This document shows, piece by piece, positions 18,063 to 27,394 of a stretch of DNA of 64,000 nt (positions are counted from its first letter, which is position 1; each line of letters begins with the position of its first letter). The stretch spans positions 62,001-126,000 of the forward strand of contig NZ_CP072309.1 of assembly GCF_017726655.1 (NCBI RefSeq), in the 5' to 3' direction. The notes under the pieces were generated by a model, which was not told the origin of the DNA, ran no database searches, and saw nothing but the letters and a program-made list of their open reading frames with translations. The stretch comes from Agrobacterium tumefaciens (GTDB taxonomy: Bacteria > Pseudomonadota > Alphaproteobacteria > Rhizobiales > Rhizobiaceae). Made by a program: the position numbers and the translations under genes.

Positions 18063-19148
18063 TCACTTCTCTACCCGGCCGAGCACGATGGCATCGGCCG
18101 CATTCCATGAAAGCGGTATGGCATCACCGGCCTTGACCGGGTTCTCGAAAAAGGCGGCGTCGCTGAGGATGACGTTGAAATCCTCGATGCCCGCGCCGGT
18201 GACCGCAATCTTCACGCTGGCGCCGCGATATTCGACATTCGAGACGATGCCGGTGAAACCGAGGCCCGGCTGGTCCGCCTCGCCGACGCGCACGCGGTCG
18301 GTGCGCACGGCAATATCGACCGCGCCATCGTCGGGCGCGACGCCGCTTGCGGTGAAGCTGCCGCCGCCGACAACTTCCATTATAACGAGATCACCGGTCT
18401 TTTCCCGGAAGCGCCCGGAGATGACATTGTGGTCGCCCATGAAGCGGGCAACGAAAGCGGTCGCCGGACGCTCGAAGACCTCACGTGGCGTGGCAGCCTG
18501 CTCGATGCGTCCGTCGTTCATCACGACGATGATATCGGCAAGCGCCATCGCCTCTTCCTGGCTGTGGGTGACATGGACGAAGGTGATGCCGAGCGAGGTC
18601 TGCAGCTTCTTCAGCTCGGCGCGCATGCGGATCTTGAGGAAGGGGTCAAGCGCCGAAAGCGGCTCATCCAGCAACAGCGCTTCGGGATCGGTGATGAGTG
18701 CACGCGCCAACGCCACACGCTGCTGCTGCCCGCCGGAGAGCTGTGCGGGGCGGCGGTTGGCGTAGGGCTCGAGCTGCATCAGTTGCAGCATCTCAAGTGC
18801 CTTGGCCCGGCGGGCATCCTTGTCCACACCCTTCATCTTGAGGCTGAAGGCGACATTGTCGACGAGATCGAGATGCGGAAACAACGCATAGGACTGGAAC
18901 ATCATCGCCGTGCCGCGCCGGGCGGGCGGCAAGTCCGTCACCACCGTATGGCCAAGCCTGATATCGCCGGTGGAAATCGTCTCATGGCCGGCGATCATCC
19001 TCAGCGTCGATGTCTTGCCGCAGCCCGAGGGACCAAGAAGGCAGCAATAGCTGCCGGCGGGAATTTTGAGGCTGATCGCATGCACGGCGGTGGTGCTGCC
19101 GTAGACCTTGGAAACGGAAGCGATGTCGATTGCTGCGGCTTTGCTCAT
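18063..19148 (-). CDS. ABC transporter ATP-binding protein (PotA-like)
   Basis: 361 residues from ATG 19148, which has AGGAGAG five bases upstream; a GTG two codons earlier lacks that spacing. Walker A GPSGCGKT, Q-loop FQSYALFPH, signature LSGGQQQR, Walker B LLLDEP and H-loop VTHSQEE are all intact, and a C-terminal TOBE regulatory domain follows (about 270-361). It energises the importer encoded downstream. It is the first gene of the operon, so the promoter should lie in 19149-19330. Confidence 0.93.
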   Translation of the reverse strand: MSKAAAIDIASVSKVYGSTTAVHAISLKIPAGSYCCLLGPSGCGKTSTLRMIAGHETISTGDIRLGHTVVTDLPPARRGTAMMFQSYALFPHLDLVDNVAFSLKMKGVDKDARRAKALEMLQLMQLEPYANRRPAQLSGGQQQRVALARALITDPEALLLDEPLSALDPFLKIRMRAELKKLQTSLGITFVHVTHSQEEAMALADIIVVMNDGRIEQAATPREVFERPATAFVARFMGDHNVISGRFREKTGDLVIMEVVGGGSFTASGVAPDDGAVDIAVRTDRVRVGEADQPGLGFTGIVSNVEYRGASVKIAVTGAGIEDFNVILSDAAFFENPVKAGDAIPLSWNAADAIVLGRVEK

Positions 19149-19330
19149 AAACACTCTCCTGCGACATCTTGGTCATGCAGGAGCCGTGCCAGTTGGGCTT
19201 TGCCATTGATCTAAAATAATATTTGTCCGCTGCCCGAAAAGGTGAATTCGGACATGCTCAAATTTAGGTCGATTGTTTTCGATCCATTGCAGAAATTGTA
19301 TGCAATCCTGGCCGGCGGATTTTGCAGCTT

Positions 19331-20311
19331 CTAACGGGCCTTGAACCGCTCGAAAGCGGTGAGATGCTGGATAACAGGATAAGCTTCCCACCTATAGATT
19401 TCCGTGCGCAGGAAATGCAGTTCGTCGTCGAGACTCTCTTCCGGTAATTCCACCCACCAGGATTTCGGTCTGCCATCGGAACCATCCGACCAGCGATATC
19501 CTCGCTTTTTCAGATGATCCTTCATGTCGAAGGGGCTGTTCTCCGCATACAGGCGCACTTTTGATCGCTGGCTTGCCGCATAAAGTTCGGCAAACGGCGT
19601 GTCGCTGTCGCCGGCTCTGGTCTGCCCAAGAACCTCCAGCAGAGCGAAACAATCATCCACGGCGCGATGTCCGTCATGGAAGTAACCCGACTGTCCAATG
19701 AGATAGCCGAGCTTGTTACCCTCGAAGCCCCGGACCTTCCAGTCGATTTCGGAAACGGAACAGGCCCAGGCCTTGTCGTGGAAAATAGGGGAGAAAGCCT
19801 CGCAAAACGGCCTGTCGAACCCGGCATTATGCGCGATAATCAAATCCGCATCAGCGACAAGGGAGGTGAGGACGTCGATATCGATAGACTGCCCCAGAAC
19901 CATCTCGTCGGTAATCCCCGTGAGGCGCGTGATGTCCTCTGGAATGGCGATACCGGGCTGGCGAAGTCCGCCATAGACGCCGGTCACATCGCCGATCATC
20001 CCGCGATCGTCGAACCTAAAGGCGATGACGCCAATTTCAATGATCTCGTCTGCGCGGTGGTCGAGGCCCGTCGTTTCCGTATCGAGAATCACGCCCCGGC
20101 GCGGATAGTCCGGCCTCGGCCGGTCAACGACGGCGCGCTGTTGCAGCCGGCGCAGGACGCGATAGTTGCCAGTGGACTCCAGATAGTTGGCAAGCGCTTC
20201 ATCATCAGGCGCGGCGCGCTGAGTTCTATCGCGCACCAACGCTTTCCGCCCCTTGTCAGCCTGGGAAAGCCGCGACGCGGCAGGAGCAAAGAAGTCCAAC
20301 TGAGAGGTCAT
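19331..20311 (-). CDS. DnaQ-like 3'-5' exonuclease (DEDDh)
   Basis: 326 residues. The exonuclease core has ExoI DTETTG (Asp77, Glu79), ExoII AHNAGFD (Asp166) and ExoIII HRAVDD (His215, Asp219/220), the DEDDh set of DNA polymerase III epsilon-like enzymes. About 70 residues precede the core, and a C-terminal extension rich in Trp (about 270-326) is outside the core. The size and extra regions argue against it being the replicative DnaQ subunit; a repair or RNA/DNA trimming role is more likely. It stands alone. Confidence 0.88.
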   Translation of the reverse strand: MTSQLDFFAPAASRLSQADKGRKALVRDRTQRAAPDDEALANYLESTGNYRVLRRLQQRAVVDRPRPDYPRRGVILDTETTGLDHRADEIIEIGVIAFRFDDRGMIGDVTGVYGGLRQPGIAIPEDITRLTGITDEMVLGQSIDIDVLTSLVADADLIIAHNAGFDRPFCEAFSPIFHDKAWACSVSEIDWKVRGFEGNKLGYLIGQSGYFHDGHRAVDDCFALLEVLGQTRAGDSDTPFAELYAASQRSKVRLYAENSPFDMKDHLKKRGYRWSDGSDGRPKSWWVELPEESLDDELHFLRTEIYRWEAYPVIQHLTAFERFKAR

Positions 20312-20500
20312 TATGCGCCTGTCCGCCTTGCCGAAAGATCGAAATTAAGGGACCCAACATATGCGCAGAGGCTGACGGTAACAACAGCATGAAACCTCAT
20401 CCACAGGAACGACGAATATCCACGGGTACAGTTGAGGGTTGCAGCCTCAATTCAGGATGGTAAAAAAGCGCATCGTTCCCGTGTTCCAGGAGAGAAGAGA

Positions 20501-21400
20501 ATGGCGCTTCCACTACCTTCCAACCCGAAAACGCAAGCCAATGGGGGCCAGCTGAGGCTCTTCCCGCTGCAAAGCGGTCCTCATTTCGCGAATGTCGACC
20601 AGTCGCCCGGAGCGAGCGGCATCATTTTCACGGGCTATACGCGCGACGCGAGCGTGGACAACGAAGCCTTCTCCTGCTGCGGCAGCTATACATTGCGCAA
20701 TTCCGTCCACGCCGCAATTGCTGGCATCACCAGCGACAATTGCACCGTCTTTGCACTGAAAAGCATCATCAATCAGCGCCCCTGCCTCGCTGTGGGTAAA
20801 TTTGATCCGGATGGCAAGCCGCTGCCATTATCGAAATCGGAATTCGACCAGGTCACGCGACCGCTCTTCCAGTTTGCCGATAAGGTTTCGCCGATCCTCG
20901 GCAGTGAGCCGGCGCCTGGCATCCAGATACGCAGCGGCGATGCATCCTATAATTATCAGATCGACGCGCGAAGTGGTCGCTTCCGCTTCACTTACAAAGA
21001 CAGCATGTATGGCGGCCAGTTCGGTCCATCGGCCGATGGTAACATTTCGCTTGAACATGACGGGCACCGGCTTGCAAAAATCAGCGCCGGCGGCAGCTAT
21101 ACCCAGTCCGACAATTCGATCGCCGCTTCCGCCTATCGCGATGTCGATTCCCGCGGCTTCGAGACGACCGTCCGCAGCGGCGGGGCTTCAGCGATGTTTG
21201 GCAGAACCTACACGGAGAACGCGATCACCCGCAAAATCGGTATCGGATACGGCAATACCTCGCTGCGCCGGGAAGATAAGCCGGGCATGATCAAGGAAAC
21301 GATCGGCCACAAATTCGAAAAGGCCTCACTTGAAGTCTCCCGGACCCGAGACCGCTCGAAGGGAACGGAATATATGCTGACGTTCAAGATGGAGTTCTAA
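20501..21400 (+). CDS. Beta-rich hypothetical protein with outer-membrane-type C-terminus
   Basis: 299 residues from ATG 20501, chosen because AGGAGAG precedes it; the frame is open 23 codons further up, but that part looks non-coding. From about residue 150 the chain is a series of short amphipathic strands with Gly/Asp/Ser turns. The last ten residues, EYMLTFKMEF, have hydrophobic or aromatic side chains at -1, -3, -5, -7 and -9, the beta-signal recognised by the BAM machinery. No signal peptide is visible at either candidate start, which conflicts with an outer-membrane location. Family not recognised. Two cysteines (SCCGS) lie near residue 59. Confidence 0.7.
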   Translation: MALPLPSNPKTQANGGQLRLFPLQSGPHFANVDQSPGASGIIFTGYTRDASVDNEAFSCCGSYTLRNSVHAAIAGITSDNCTVFALKSIINQRPCLAVGKFDPDGKPLPLSKSEFDQVTRPLFQFADKVSPILGSEPAPGIQIRSGDASYNYQIDARSGRFRFTYKDSMYGGQFGPSADGNISLEHDGHRLAKISAGGSYTQSDNSIAASAYRDVDSRGFETTVRSGGASAMFGRTYTENAITRKIGIGYGNTSLRREDKPGMIKETIGHKFEKASLEVSRTRDRSKGTEYMLTFKMEF

Positions 21401-21520
21401 CAGCCGGGCGTTTGCCAAGGACAATGGAACACCTCTGGAGCGACGACCCAAAAGAGATTGTGGCTTAAGTCGGTCGGGCGCTGAACCGCCCGGACCGCCT
21501 CTCAACCACAACGGAACGCT

Positions 21521-21934
21521 TTACGACGTCTGGCGATTGAGGACATTCTTACAATTGGCGGGACGACCGATGATTTCGCTCGTCTTGATGACCGATGCTG
21601 CGTCGGCGGTCATCTTGATGATGCAGTCGCGACGATGTTCCTTGATCTTCATGCCCTCCGTCTCCGAAACCTGCGTCTTTCCATCGACGGTCCTGATATC
21701 GCGCCTGTTGCTGAGACCCGCATAGGTTTCCACATCGACCTTCAGCCAATAGGATTGGGTTGCGCCGTTTTCGATGATAACCTTGTTCGGGCGGCCAAGG
21801 CGAGCGATCGCGGCTTCCCGCGGTTGACCAACAAAAGCCGCGACAGCGCGTGAAATCTGCGTCTCTCCTGTCGTGGTGCAGGCCGCTACGAAGACGAGAA
21901 CGGCTGCGAGACAAGCGGTTTCAAACCATTTCAT
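21521..21934 (-). CDS. Small lipoprotein, function unknown
   Basis: 137 residues from ATG 21934 (MKWFETAC). The signal peptide ends in a lipobox FVAAC at about residues 15-19, so the mature protein is lipid-anchored. The body includes a GQPREAAIARLGRP segment, which recalls the small alpha-beta lipoproteins of the BamE/SmpA type (a short helix followed by Gly-x-P), but similarity is too weak to name it. Two cysteines near the C-terminus may form a disulfide. A longer start at 21979 would place residues before the signal peptide and is rejected. Confidence 0.78.
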   Translation of the reverse strand: MKWFETACLAAVLVFVAACTTTGETQISRAVAAFVGQPREAAIARLGRPNKVIIENGATQSYWLKVDVETYAGLSNRRDIRTVDGKTQVSETEGMKIKEHRRDCIIKMTADAASVIKTSEIIGRPANCKNVLNRQTS

Positions 21935-22090
21935 TTTCAGATCAATCCCCACCGATACAGCGGCCCCCTTGGCCGGCAATCGCCGCCAATCTAGGCACGT
22001 TCATGGCTCCCTTAAAGATCGAGCACTGCTTTGCGAGATCAACTTGTTATGATGATGCGGCGCCTTGCGAACCGGTCACGGGGCACGCGG

Positions 22091-23008
22091 CTATCTGTTG
22101 CGAAAAACGGTACAGGGTACCCCCGCTTGCCTGATGTCATGACAGAGAGCGTTGGCTTCGGCTCTATTTTCACGGCCGATACGGGCCGCATAACGCGGGC
22201 GCGAGCCAAAATTTCCGCCTCTCTGGCGCACGATCAGTGCGCGTTCTGCATTGAGCGGCTCGGGCAATTGAACAATTGCGCGCGTAAACAGGCGGTTCGC
22301 CACGCCGGGATTATAGTGCGCGGAAAGCTGCACACCCCAGGGCGCCCAGTCTGCCGAGGAAACAAGGACGGGATCATTCATGGTGCGGGTGTCGGCGAGC
22401 CGCACGCAGGCATCGAAAAAAGGGCGGCTGTCGTCCAGTGCCGGAGCGGCCTTTTCAGGCGGATTATCCTTCCAGGTCTCCACCGGATGACCGGTAATGG
22501 CAAAGACGTAGTCCCGTGTCTCCGTCGGCAGGCGACCGTTGGCAATAAAATTGCGAAGGCCTGCCTCGCCCGCATTGTAGGCCGCTGCGGCGAGACCGAA
22601 ATTGCCGAACCGCGTATTGAGTTCGGACAGATAACGGGAAGACGCCTCCAGTGCGGCGATAATGTTGAAACTGTCGTTCAGACCGCGCAGCCGCGCCGTT
22701 CCCGGCATGAACTGTGCAATGCCTTCCGCCCCCTTGGGGCTGACGGCATTCGGCCGAAACAGGCTTTCCCGCCAGATCAGACGCGCGAAATAATCCGGCG
22801 GAACCGCGTGCCGGGTAGCCAGCGCTTCGATGGCACGGCAAAGATCTTTGTTGTAGGTCGCTGCATGGATGCACAATTCCGGTGCGACATCGTGCCTATA
22901 GGTGCAGACGGCTTTGGGATCAGCGCCACCTTGATCCCGCGCCGCCGCGTCCCCCGCGGCCAGCAGGCAGATGACAAGAGCCAGGCGGCTTATCGATGGT
23001 CCTGACAA
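22091..23008 (-). CDS. Lytic murein transglycosylase (SLT family)
   Basis: 305 residues with a TTG start (no ATG or GTG lies further upstream in frame), giving a signal peptide with a cut near DAAA-R. The SLT core shows the catalytic Glu81 in WRES, then GAEGIAQFMPGTA and AAYNAGE, the classical family-1 motifs. The last 45 residues (from about 258) look like a SPOR-type peptidoglycan-binding domain. The enzyme cleaves the glycan strand in the periplasm with formation of anhydro-muramic ends. It is not linked to a secretion or conjugation system here, so a housekeeping role is likelier. Confidence 0.88.
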   Translation of the reverse strand: MSGPSISRLALVICLLAAGDAAARDQGGADPKAVCTYRHDVAPELCIHAATYNKDLCRAIEALATRHAVPPDYFARLIWRESLFRPNAVSPKGAEGIAQFMPGTARLRGLNDSFNIIAALEASSRYLSELNTRFGNFGLAAAAYNAGEAGLRNFIANGRLPTETRDYVFAITGHPVETWKDNPPEKAAPALDDSRPFFDACVRLADTRTMNDPVLVSSADWAPWGVQLSAHYNPGVANRLFTRAIVQLPEPLNAERALIVRQRGGNFGSRPRYAARIGRENRAEANALCHDIRQAGVPCTVFRNR

Positions 23009-23239
23009 ACGAATGTCCCCAGACTGCTAAGGCGGAAATGGTTGTATCGGCCGATCCACAACCATATCCGTTGTCTTTAGCCTTGTCATCACGTGGCCAC
23101 CCCGGTCGAGAAGCCCCGTTCAAAGGATGCGCTGGCAAAACGGGAGATCCCGCCCCCTGCGACGGGACCGGCCCGAGGCATAGGAGCGGGAGACTACTCG
23201 ATTAGCACCTGCCGCCCGAGGGCGATGACTGACCAGTCC

Positions 23240-25021
23240 TCAAAAGTCCTGCCATTCCTCGTGGTTGGCAGCAAGGGCAGCAGAGCCACGTGTGGCAAGG
23301 GGACGCGAGACGGCGCGGCGCGGAGCCAGCGGCGACGCCTGATGGTGGACGCTCCGTGAAGACGAGACCGATCGAGACGCATCCTCGAACTTGAATTGCC
23401 CCAGGAGTTCGAACAGGGCCGCGGCCTCGCGCGCCAGGCTGTGGCTTGCTGCCGTCTGCTCCTCCACCATGGCCGCGTTTTGCTGCGTACCCTGATCGAC
23501 GGTGTTGACCGCCTGATTGATTTCCGCAAGGGCCGTGGACTGTTCACGCGCAGCGTCGACAATCGCCACGACGTTGCCATTGATATCCCGAACCTGCTCG
23601 GCAATCTCCTGAAGAGCCGAGCCAGCCTTTGTGACGAGGCTCACGCCGTTCTCCACCTGCGCGCCGGAGGCATTGATCAGGCTCTTGATTTCTTTTGCGG
23701 CCGTCGCGGAGCGTTGGGCGAGTTCGCGAACTTCCTGCGCCACGACCGCGAAGCCTTTGCCCGCCTCGCCTGCCCGCGCCGCTTCCACACCGGCATTCAG
23801 CGCCAGAAGATTGGTCTGGAAGGCGATTTCATCGATCACGCCGATGATACTGGAAATTTCACGGGACGATTTTTCGATCTGGTCCATTGCGCTGATGGCG
23901 TCGCGCACGACCTGGCCCGAATGTTCGGCATGGTCGCGGGCACGGGCGACGATCTTTCCTGCCGCGTCGGCACGGCGGCTCGAATCATTCACTGCAGTGG
24001 TGATCTCTTCCAGTGCGGCCGCCGTTTCTTCGATCGAGGCCGCCTGCTGTTCGGTGCGTCTCGCAAGGTCATCGGCAGCGGACCTGATTTCGTTCGAGCC
24101 GGACGAAATGGCGCCGGCATTTTCAGAAACCAGCGTCATCGCCCTTTTCAGCTTTTCAGACGCGGCGTTAAAGTCCGTGCGCAAGCGATCCAAAGAGGGA
24201 ATGAACGGCTTGTCGATGCTCTGGGCAAGATCGCCCTCGGCCAGATCGGTGAGACATTGCGCCAGCTTTTCGACGTTTTCGACGCGGCCGGTCACGTCGG
24301 TCGCGAATTTGACGACCTTGAACACTTTGCCGTTGAGATCGAAGATGGGATTGTACGAGGCCTGAATGAAGACCTTGCGGCCGCCTTTTCCAAGACGCAT
24401 GAACTCATCCGCCACAAAATTGCCGCCGGCCAGCTTGTCCCAGAACTCTTTATATTGCGGCGACTGGATATAGGCGGGTTCGCAGAACATGGAATGGTGC
24501 CTGCCCTGCACTTCGGAAAGAGAATAGCCAAGCGCTGCCAGAAAGTTGTCGTTCGCAGTCAGGACTTCACCCTCGGGAGAAAATTCAATGATGGCCTGCG
24601 CCCGTGACAGGGCGTCGATCTTGCCCGCATCTTCCGCCGCCTTCAGCTTGCGGTCGGTAATATCGGTGGCGATCTTGACCACCTTCACCGGCTTGCCACG
24701 ACGAAACACCGGATTGTACGACGCCTCGATCCAGACTTCCCGGCCGCCCTTGCCGATGCGCTTATATTGCCGCTGATCGAACTGGCCGGCCGAAAGTTTG
24801 GACCAGAAGGCCTTGTATTCCTGCGAGGACACGACCGCAGGCTCCACGAACATGCTGTGGTGCCTGCCGACGATTTCCGAAAGCTCATAACCGAGCGCCC
24901 GACAGAAATTTTCGTTGGCGTTGAGAATTTTTCCCGAAAGGTCGAATTCAATGATGGCCTGGGATTTGGAAAGCGCGGCGAGAACCGCAAAAGCATTGGC
25001 ACCACGATCAAGAATACTCAC
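23240..25021 (-). CDS. Soluble methyl-accepting chemotaxis protein with two PAS domains
   Basis: 593 residues, GTG start with GGAG ten bases ahead. There is no membrane segment. Two PAS domains in tandem (about 15-125 and 137-250) are near duplicates, both containing GRHHSMF and a KGGR-x-V-x-I-x-ASYNP segment. A HAMP-like stretch follows, then the signalling hairpin with the conserved tip [22 protein letters not shown]. The last residues EEWQDF resemble the C-terminal pentapeptide tether for CheR/CheB (NWETF type). Such BdlA-like receptors sense cytoplasmic redox or energy state through haem or flavin in PAS; the cofactor is not visible here. Confidence 0.92.
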   Translation of the reverse strand: MSILDRGANAFAVLAALSKSQAIIEFDLSGKILNANENFCRALGYELSEIVGRHHSMFVEPAVVSSQEYKAFWSKLSAGQFDQRQYKRIGKGGREVWIEASYNPVFRRGKPVKVVKIATDITDRKLKAAEDAGKIDALSRAQAIIEFSPEGEVLTANDNFLAALGYSLSEVQGRHHSMFCEPAYIQSPQYKEFWDKLAGGNFVADEFMRLGKGGRKVFIQASYNPIFDLNGKVFKVVKFATDVTGRVENVEKLAQCLTDLAEGDLAQSIDKPFIPSLDRLRTDFNAASEKLKRAMTLVSENAGAISSGSNEIRSAADDLARRTEQQAASIEETAAALEEITTAVNDSSRRADAAGKIVARARDHAEHSGQVVRDAISAMDQIEKSSREISSIIGVIDEIAFQTNLLALNAGVEAARAGEAGKGFAVVAQEVRELAQRSATAAKEIKSLINASGAQVENGVSLVTKAGSALQEIAEQVRDINGNVVAIVDAAREQSTALAEINQAVNTVDQGTQQNAAMVEEQTAASHSLAREAAALFELLGQFKFEDASRSVSSSRSVHHQASPLAPRRAVSRPLATRGSAALAANHEEWQDF

Positions 25022-25263
25022 GCGCGTTTCTCCGATGGAAAGGGATGATTCCTATTCAAAATCATTCGTGAATATTATGATTACATTCTTAAATAATATT
25101 TAAGGATAAAGTTGATGTTCGTCAGCCGGCAGTTGAACATCAAGGGAAAGCCGGCGATTCCGCCACTTGCCTACAAAATTCCCCACACGGCCTGAAGCCA
25201 CATGGCCGAAGTCATGGCGGCGCAATACTCGTGTCTATACTTGGGTTTCGATTCGGAGGCCCG

Positions 25264-25899
25264 ATGCCTCTTGAAATTGCAGAGTTTGACAATGCTTCTG
25301 GGGGAAACATGATCGACAATATAACAGTGCTTTCGGTGTGGGCCTATATCGGCGGATTTTTAGTGCTGACGGCCCGATCGGCCAAACAAACGGGCGAGCC
25401 GATCTGGCTTTTCACCAAAGGCCGTGAACGGCAAGCCATTCCCGCTATGCTTTTCCGTGTCGCCTTTCTTCTCGGCGCGCTTCTGCCGCTTGTCACTCTG
25501 TGGCTCGAACCGCAACAGGCCAGCTCGCTTCTGGACCGCCACGATGCCGGCACAGCTATCCGTATCCTCGGGGTGGCAATGGTGCTGGCGGGAAGTTTGC
25601 TCGCACTCTACGCCCAGCATTACATGGGAAAATCATGGCGCATCGGTGCGGCCGAGGGCCATCTCGGCGCCATCGTGGATGGCGGGCCTTTCAGCTTTTC
25701 CAGAAATCCGGTCTTTGTCGGGCAGACTGTCCTGTTTGCCGGTCTGGGGCTGGTGTTCACCTCGGTCCTGCAGCTTTCCGTCGCCATCGCCGTTATCGTC
25801 GCGGTGGTGCTGCAGGTCAGTATTGAGGAGCGCGTGCTGACAAAGGAACTCGGTCCGGCCTATGATGCCTATCGCCGCAGGGTAAGGCGCTGGCTTTGA
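25264..25899 (+). CDS. Isoprenylcysteine methyltransferase-like membrane protein
   Basis: 211 residues from ATG 25264 (GGAGG four bases ahead); GTG 25231 and ATG 25309 are alternatives. About five membrane helices. The C-terminal half has the ICMT/PEMT pattern: the G-x-x-SWRIG segment, GPF-x-x-x-RNPVF-x-G and a final EERVLTKELG...Y-x-x-Y-x-x-R-V-R-R-W. Bacterial members are putative SAM-dependent methyltransferases of unknown substrate. Single gene. Confidence 0.82.
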   Translation: MPLEIAEFDNASGGNMIDNITVLSVWAYIGGFLVLTARSAKQTGEPIWLFTKGRERQAIPAMLFRVAFLLGALLPLVTLWLEPQQASSLLDRHDAGTAIRILGVAMVLAGSLLALYAQHYMGKSWRIGAAEGHLGAIVDGGPFSFSRNPVFVGQTVLFAGLGLVFTSVLQLSVAIAVIVAVVLQVSIEERVLTKELGPAYDAYRRRVRRWL

Positions 25900-25907
25900 C
25901 GCAGTAG

Positions 25908-25935
25908 GGCGCAACGTTTTCGGAACGTTTGCGCC
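25908..25935 (+). terminator. Hairpin after the ICMT-like gene
   Basis: Arms GGCGCAACGTT (25908-25918) and AACGTTTGCGCC (25924-25935) pair with one bulge just after the stop. No T-run follows, so termination efficiency is uncertain. Confidence 0.4.
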
Positions 25936-26028
25936 ACAGCCGCATTTCACGCCCGATGGGGAACCGGCAATGGCCGGCGAATTTCCGCGCCGGCACGACG
26001 ACGATTTCAATTTGGGAGGAGCACACAA

Positions 26029-26502
26029 ATGGAAAAGAACACGATCTGCATCTGGTATGACAAGGACGCCGAGGCTGCCGCCAGATTTTATGCCGAGACA
26101 TTTCCCGACAGCGCGGTTACCGGGGTCAACCATGCGCCCGGCGATTTTCCCTCCGGTAAGAAGGGCGATGTGCTGACCGTGCAGTTCACGGTCGCGGGCG
26201 TTTCCTGCATCGGTCTCAACGGTGGACCGGCCTTCAAACATAGCGAGGCTTTTTCTTTCCAGATTTCAACCGAAGACCAGGAAGAGACCGACCGCTACTG
26301 GAACGCCATCGTCGGCAATGGCGGCCAGGAAAGTGCCTGCGGCTGGTGCAAGGACAAATGGGGCGTTTCCTGGCAGATCACGCCCCGCGTGCTGATGGAA
26401 GCCCTGGCCGCCGGGGGCGCAGAAGCCAAGCGGGCCTTTGACGCCATGATGGAAATGAAAAAGATCGACATCGCCGCCATCGAAGCCGCGCGACGCGGTT
26501 GA
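26029..26502 (+). CDS. VOC-superfamily protein (3-demethylubiquinone methyltransferase-like / PhnB-like)
   Basis: 157 residues, GGAGGAG eight bases before the ATG. It opens with ICIWYDKDAEAAARFYAE and continues ...FPDS, and has GGPAFKHSEAFSF and CGWCKDKWGVSWQ, the pattern of the single-domain glyoxalase-fold proteins annotated as 3-dmu-9_3-mt. Despite that name they lack a SAM fold; their reaction is not established. The C-terminal helix ends EAARRG. Stands alone between convergent or unrelated genes. Confidence 0.85.
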   Translation: MEKNTICIWYDKDAEAAARFYAETFPDSAVTGVNHAPGDFPSGKKGDVLTVQFTVAGVSCIGLNGGPAFKHSEAFSFQISTEDQEETDRYWNAIVGNGGQESACGWCKDKWGVSWQITPRVLMEALAAGGAEAKRAFDAMMEMKKIDIAAIEAARRG

Positions 26503-26566
26503 CACGAACCTTTCGCCGGGCAGACCTGTTCCTTGCTGCCCGCCGCGCTCCGGCTGAAAGTGGGAT

Positions 26567-27394
26567 TTATCCCTTCACCCCCGAAGAAATCATGATCGCC
26601 TCCGTGACGCGTCTCTGGAAAATGACGTAAGCGATGATCACCGGGAGCGCCGCCAGCATGGCGATGGCCATGAGCCTGGCATAAGCGACACCAAAGGTGT
26701 CGTTGACCTGCGTGATGCCAACAGGGATGGTCATCATGTTTTCCGAGGTGACAACAAGGAAAGGCCAGAAGAAGGCGTTCCACACCGTGATGAATGTTAC
26801 GATCGCCATGGCGGTCGTGATGCCCCAGTTGAGCGGCAGATAGACCTTGAACAGAATGGTGTATTCGCCGCCGCCATCCAGCACCACAGCCTCTCGCATC
26901 TCTTTCGGCACGCTGTCGAAGAACTGCTTGTAGACGATGATGACGATGGGCGTGATCAGCTGCGGCAGGATGATGCCCGCCCAGGTATTGATGAGGTTGA
27001 GGTTCTTCATCAGGATGAACTGGGTGACCACAAGCGTCTGCGCCGGCACCATGAAACTCGCCAGCACGATGCCGTAAAGCAGCCGTCGGCCAGGAAAGCG
27101 GATCTGCGACAGGGCATAAGCGCACAACATCGAAATCAGCAGGACCGACACGGTAACGATCGCCGCCGTGCCAACGGAGTTGATATACCAGTTCATCAAT
27201 TTGGTATTGAATATGGCGCTGACATAGGCGCTCAGCCGGAATTCATCCGGGATCAGCGACGTATTGCCCGCGACATTCTCATCCGAACGAATGGAGGTCA
27301 CGAACGTCCAGTAGAGCGGGAAAATCCAGACCAATGCCGCAGAAAAGGTCAGCACGGTCAGGATAATGTTTTCTATTCTTCTGGTGAGGCTCAT
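26567..27394 (-). CDS. Sugar ABC transporter permease (MalG/AraQ-type)
   Basis: 275 residues, six helices, with the EAA loop EMREAVVLDGGGEYTILFKVYLPL near 165-190. The ATG at 27394 overlaps the stop of the partner permease as ATGA, so the two should be made in equal amounts. It is the last gene of an operon that begins with a GH51 arabinofuranosidase; the likely cargo is an arabinoside or arabino-oligosaccharide. Confidence 0.9.
   Translation of the reverse strand: MSLTRRIENIILTVLTFSAALVWIFPLYWTFVTSIRSDENVAGNTSLIPDEFRLSAYVSAIFNTKLMNWYINSVGTAAIVTVSVLLISMLCAYALSQIRFPGRRLLYGIVLASFMVPAQTLVVTQFILMKNLNLINTWAGIILPQLITPIVIIVYKQFFDSVPKEMREAVVLDGGGEYTILFKVYLPLNWGITTAMAIVTFITVWNAFFWPFLVVTSENMMTIPVGITQVNDTFGVAYARLMAIAMLAALPVIIAYVIFQRRVTEAIMISSGVKG

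Noticed and set aside
16740..18110. Plus-strand frame over the Tat-exported binding protein
   Set aside because: The minus-strand protein has a complete signal and fold; the frame is a shadow.
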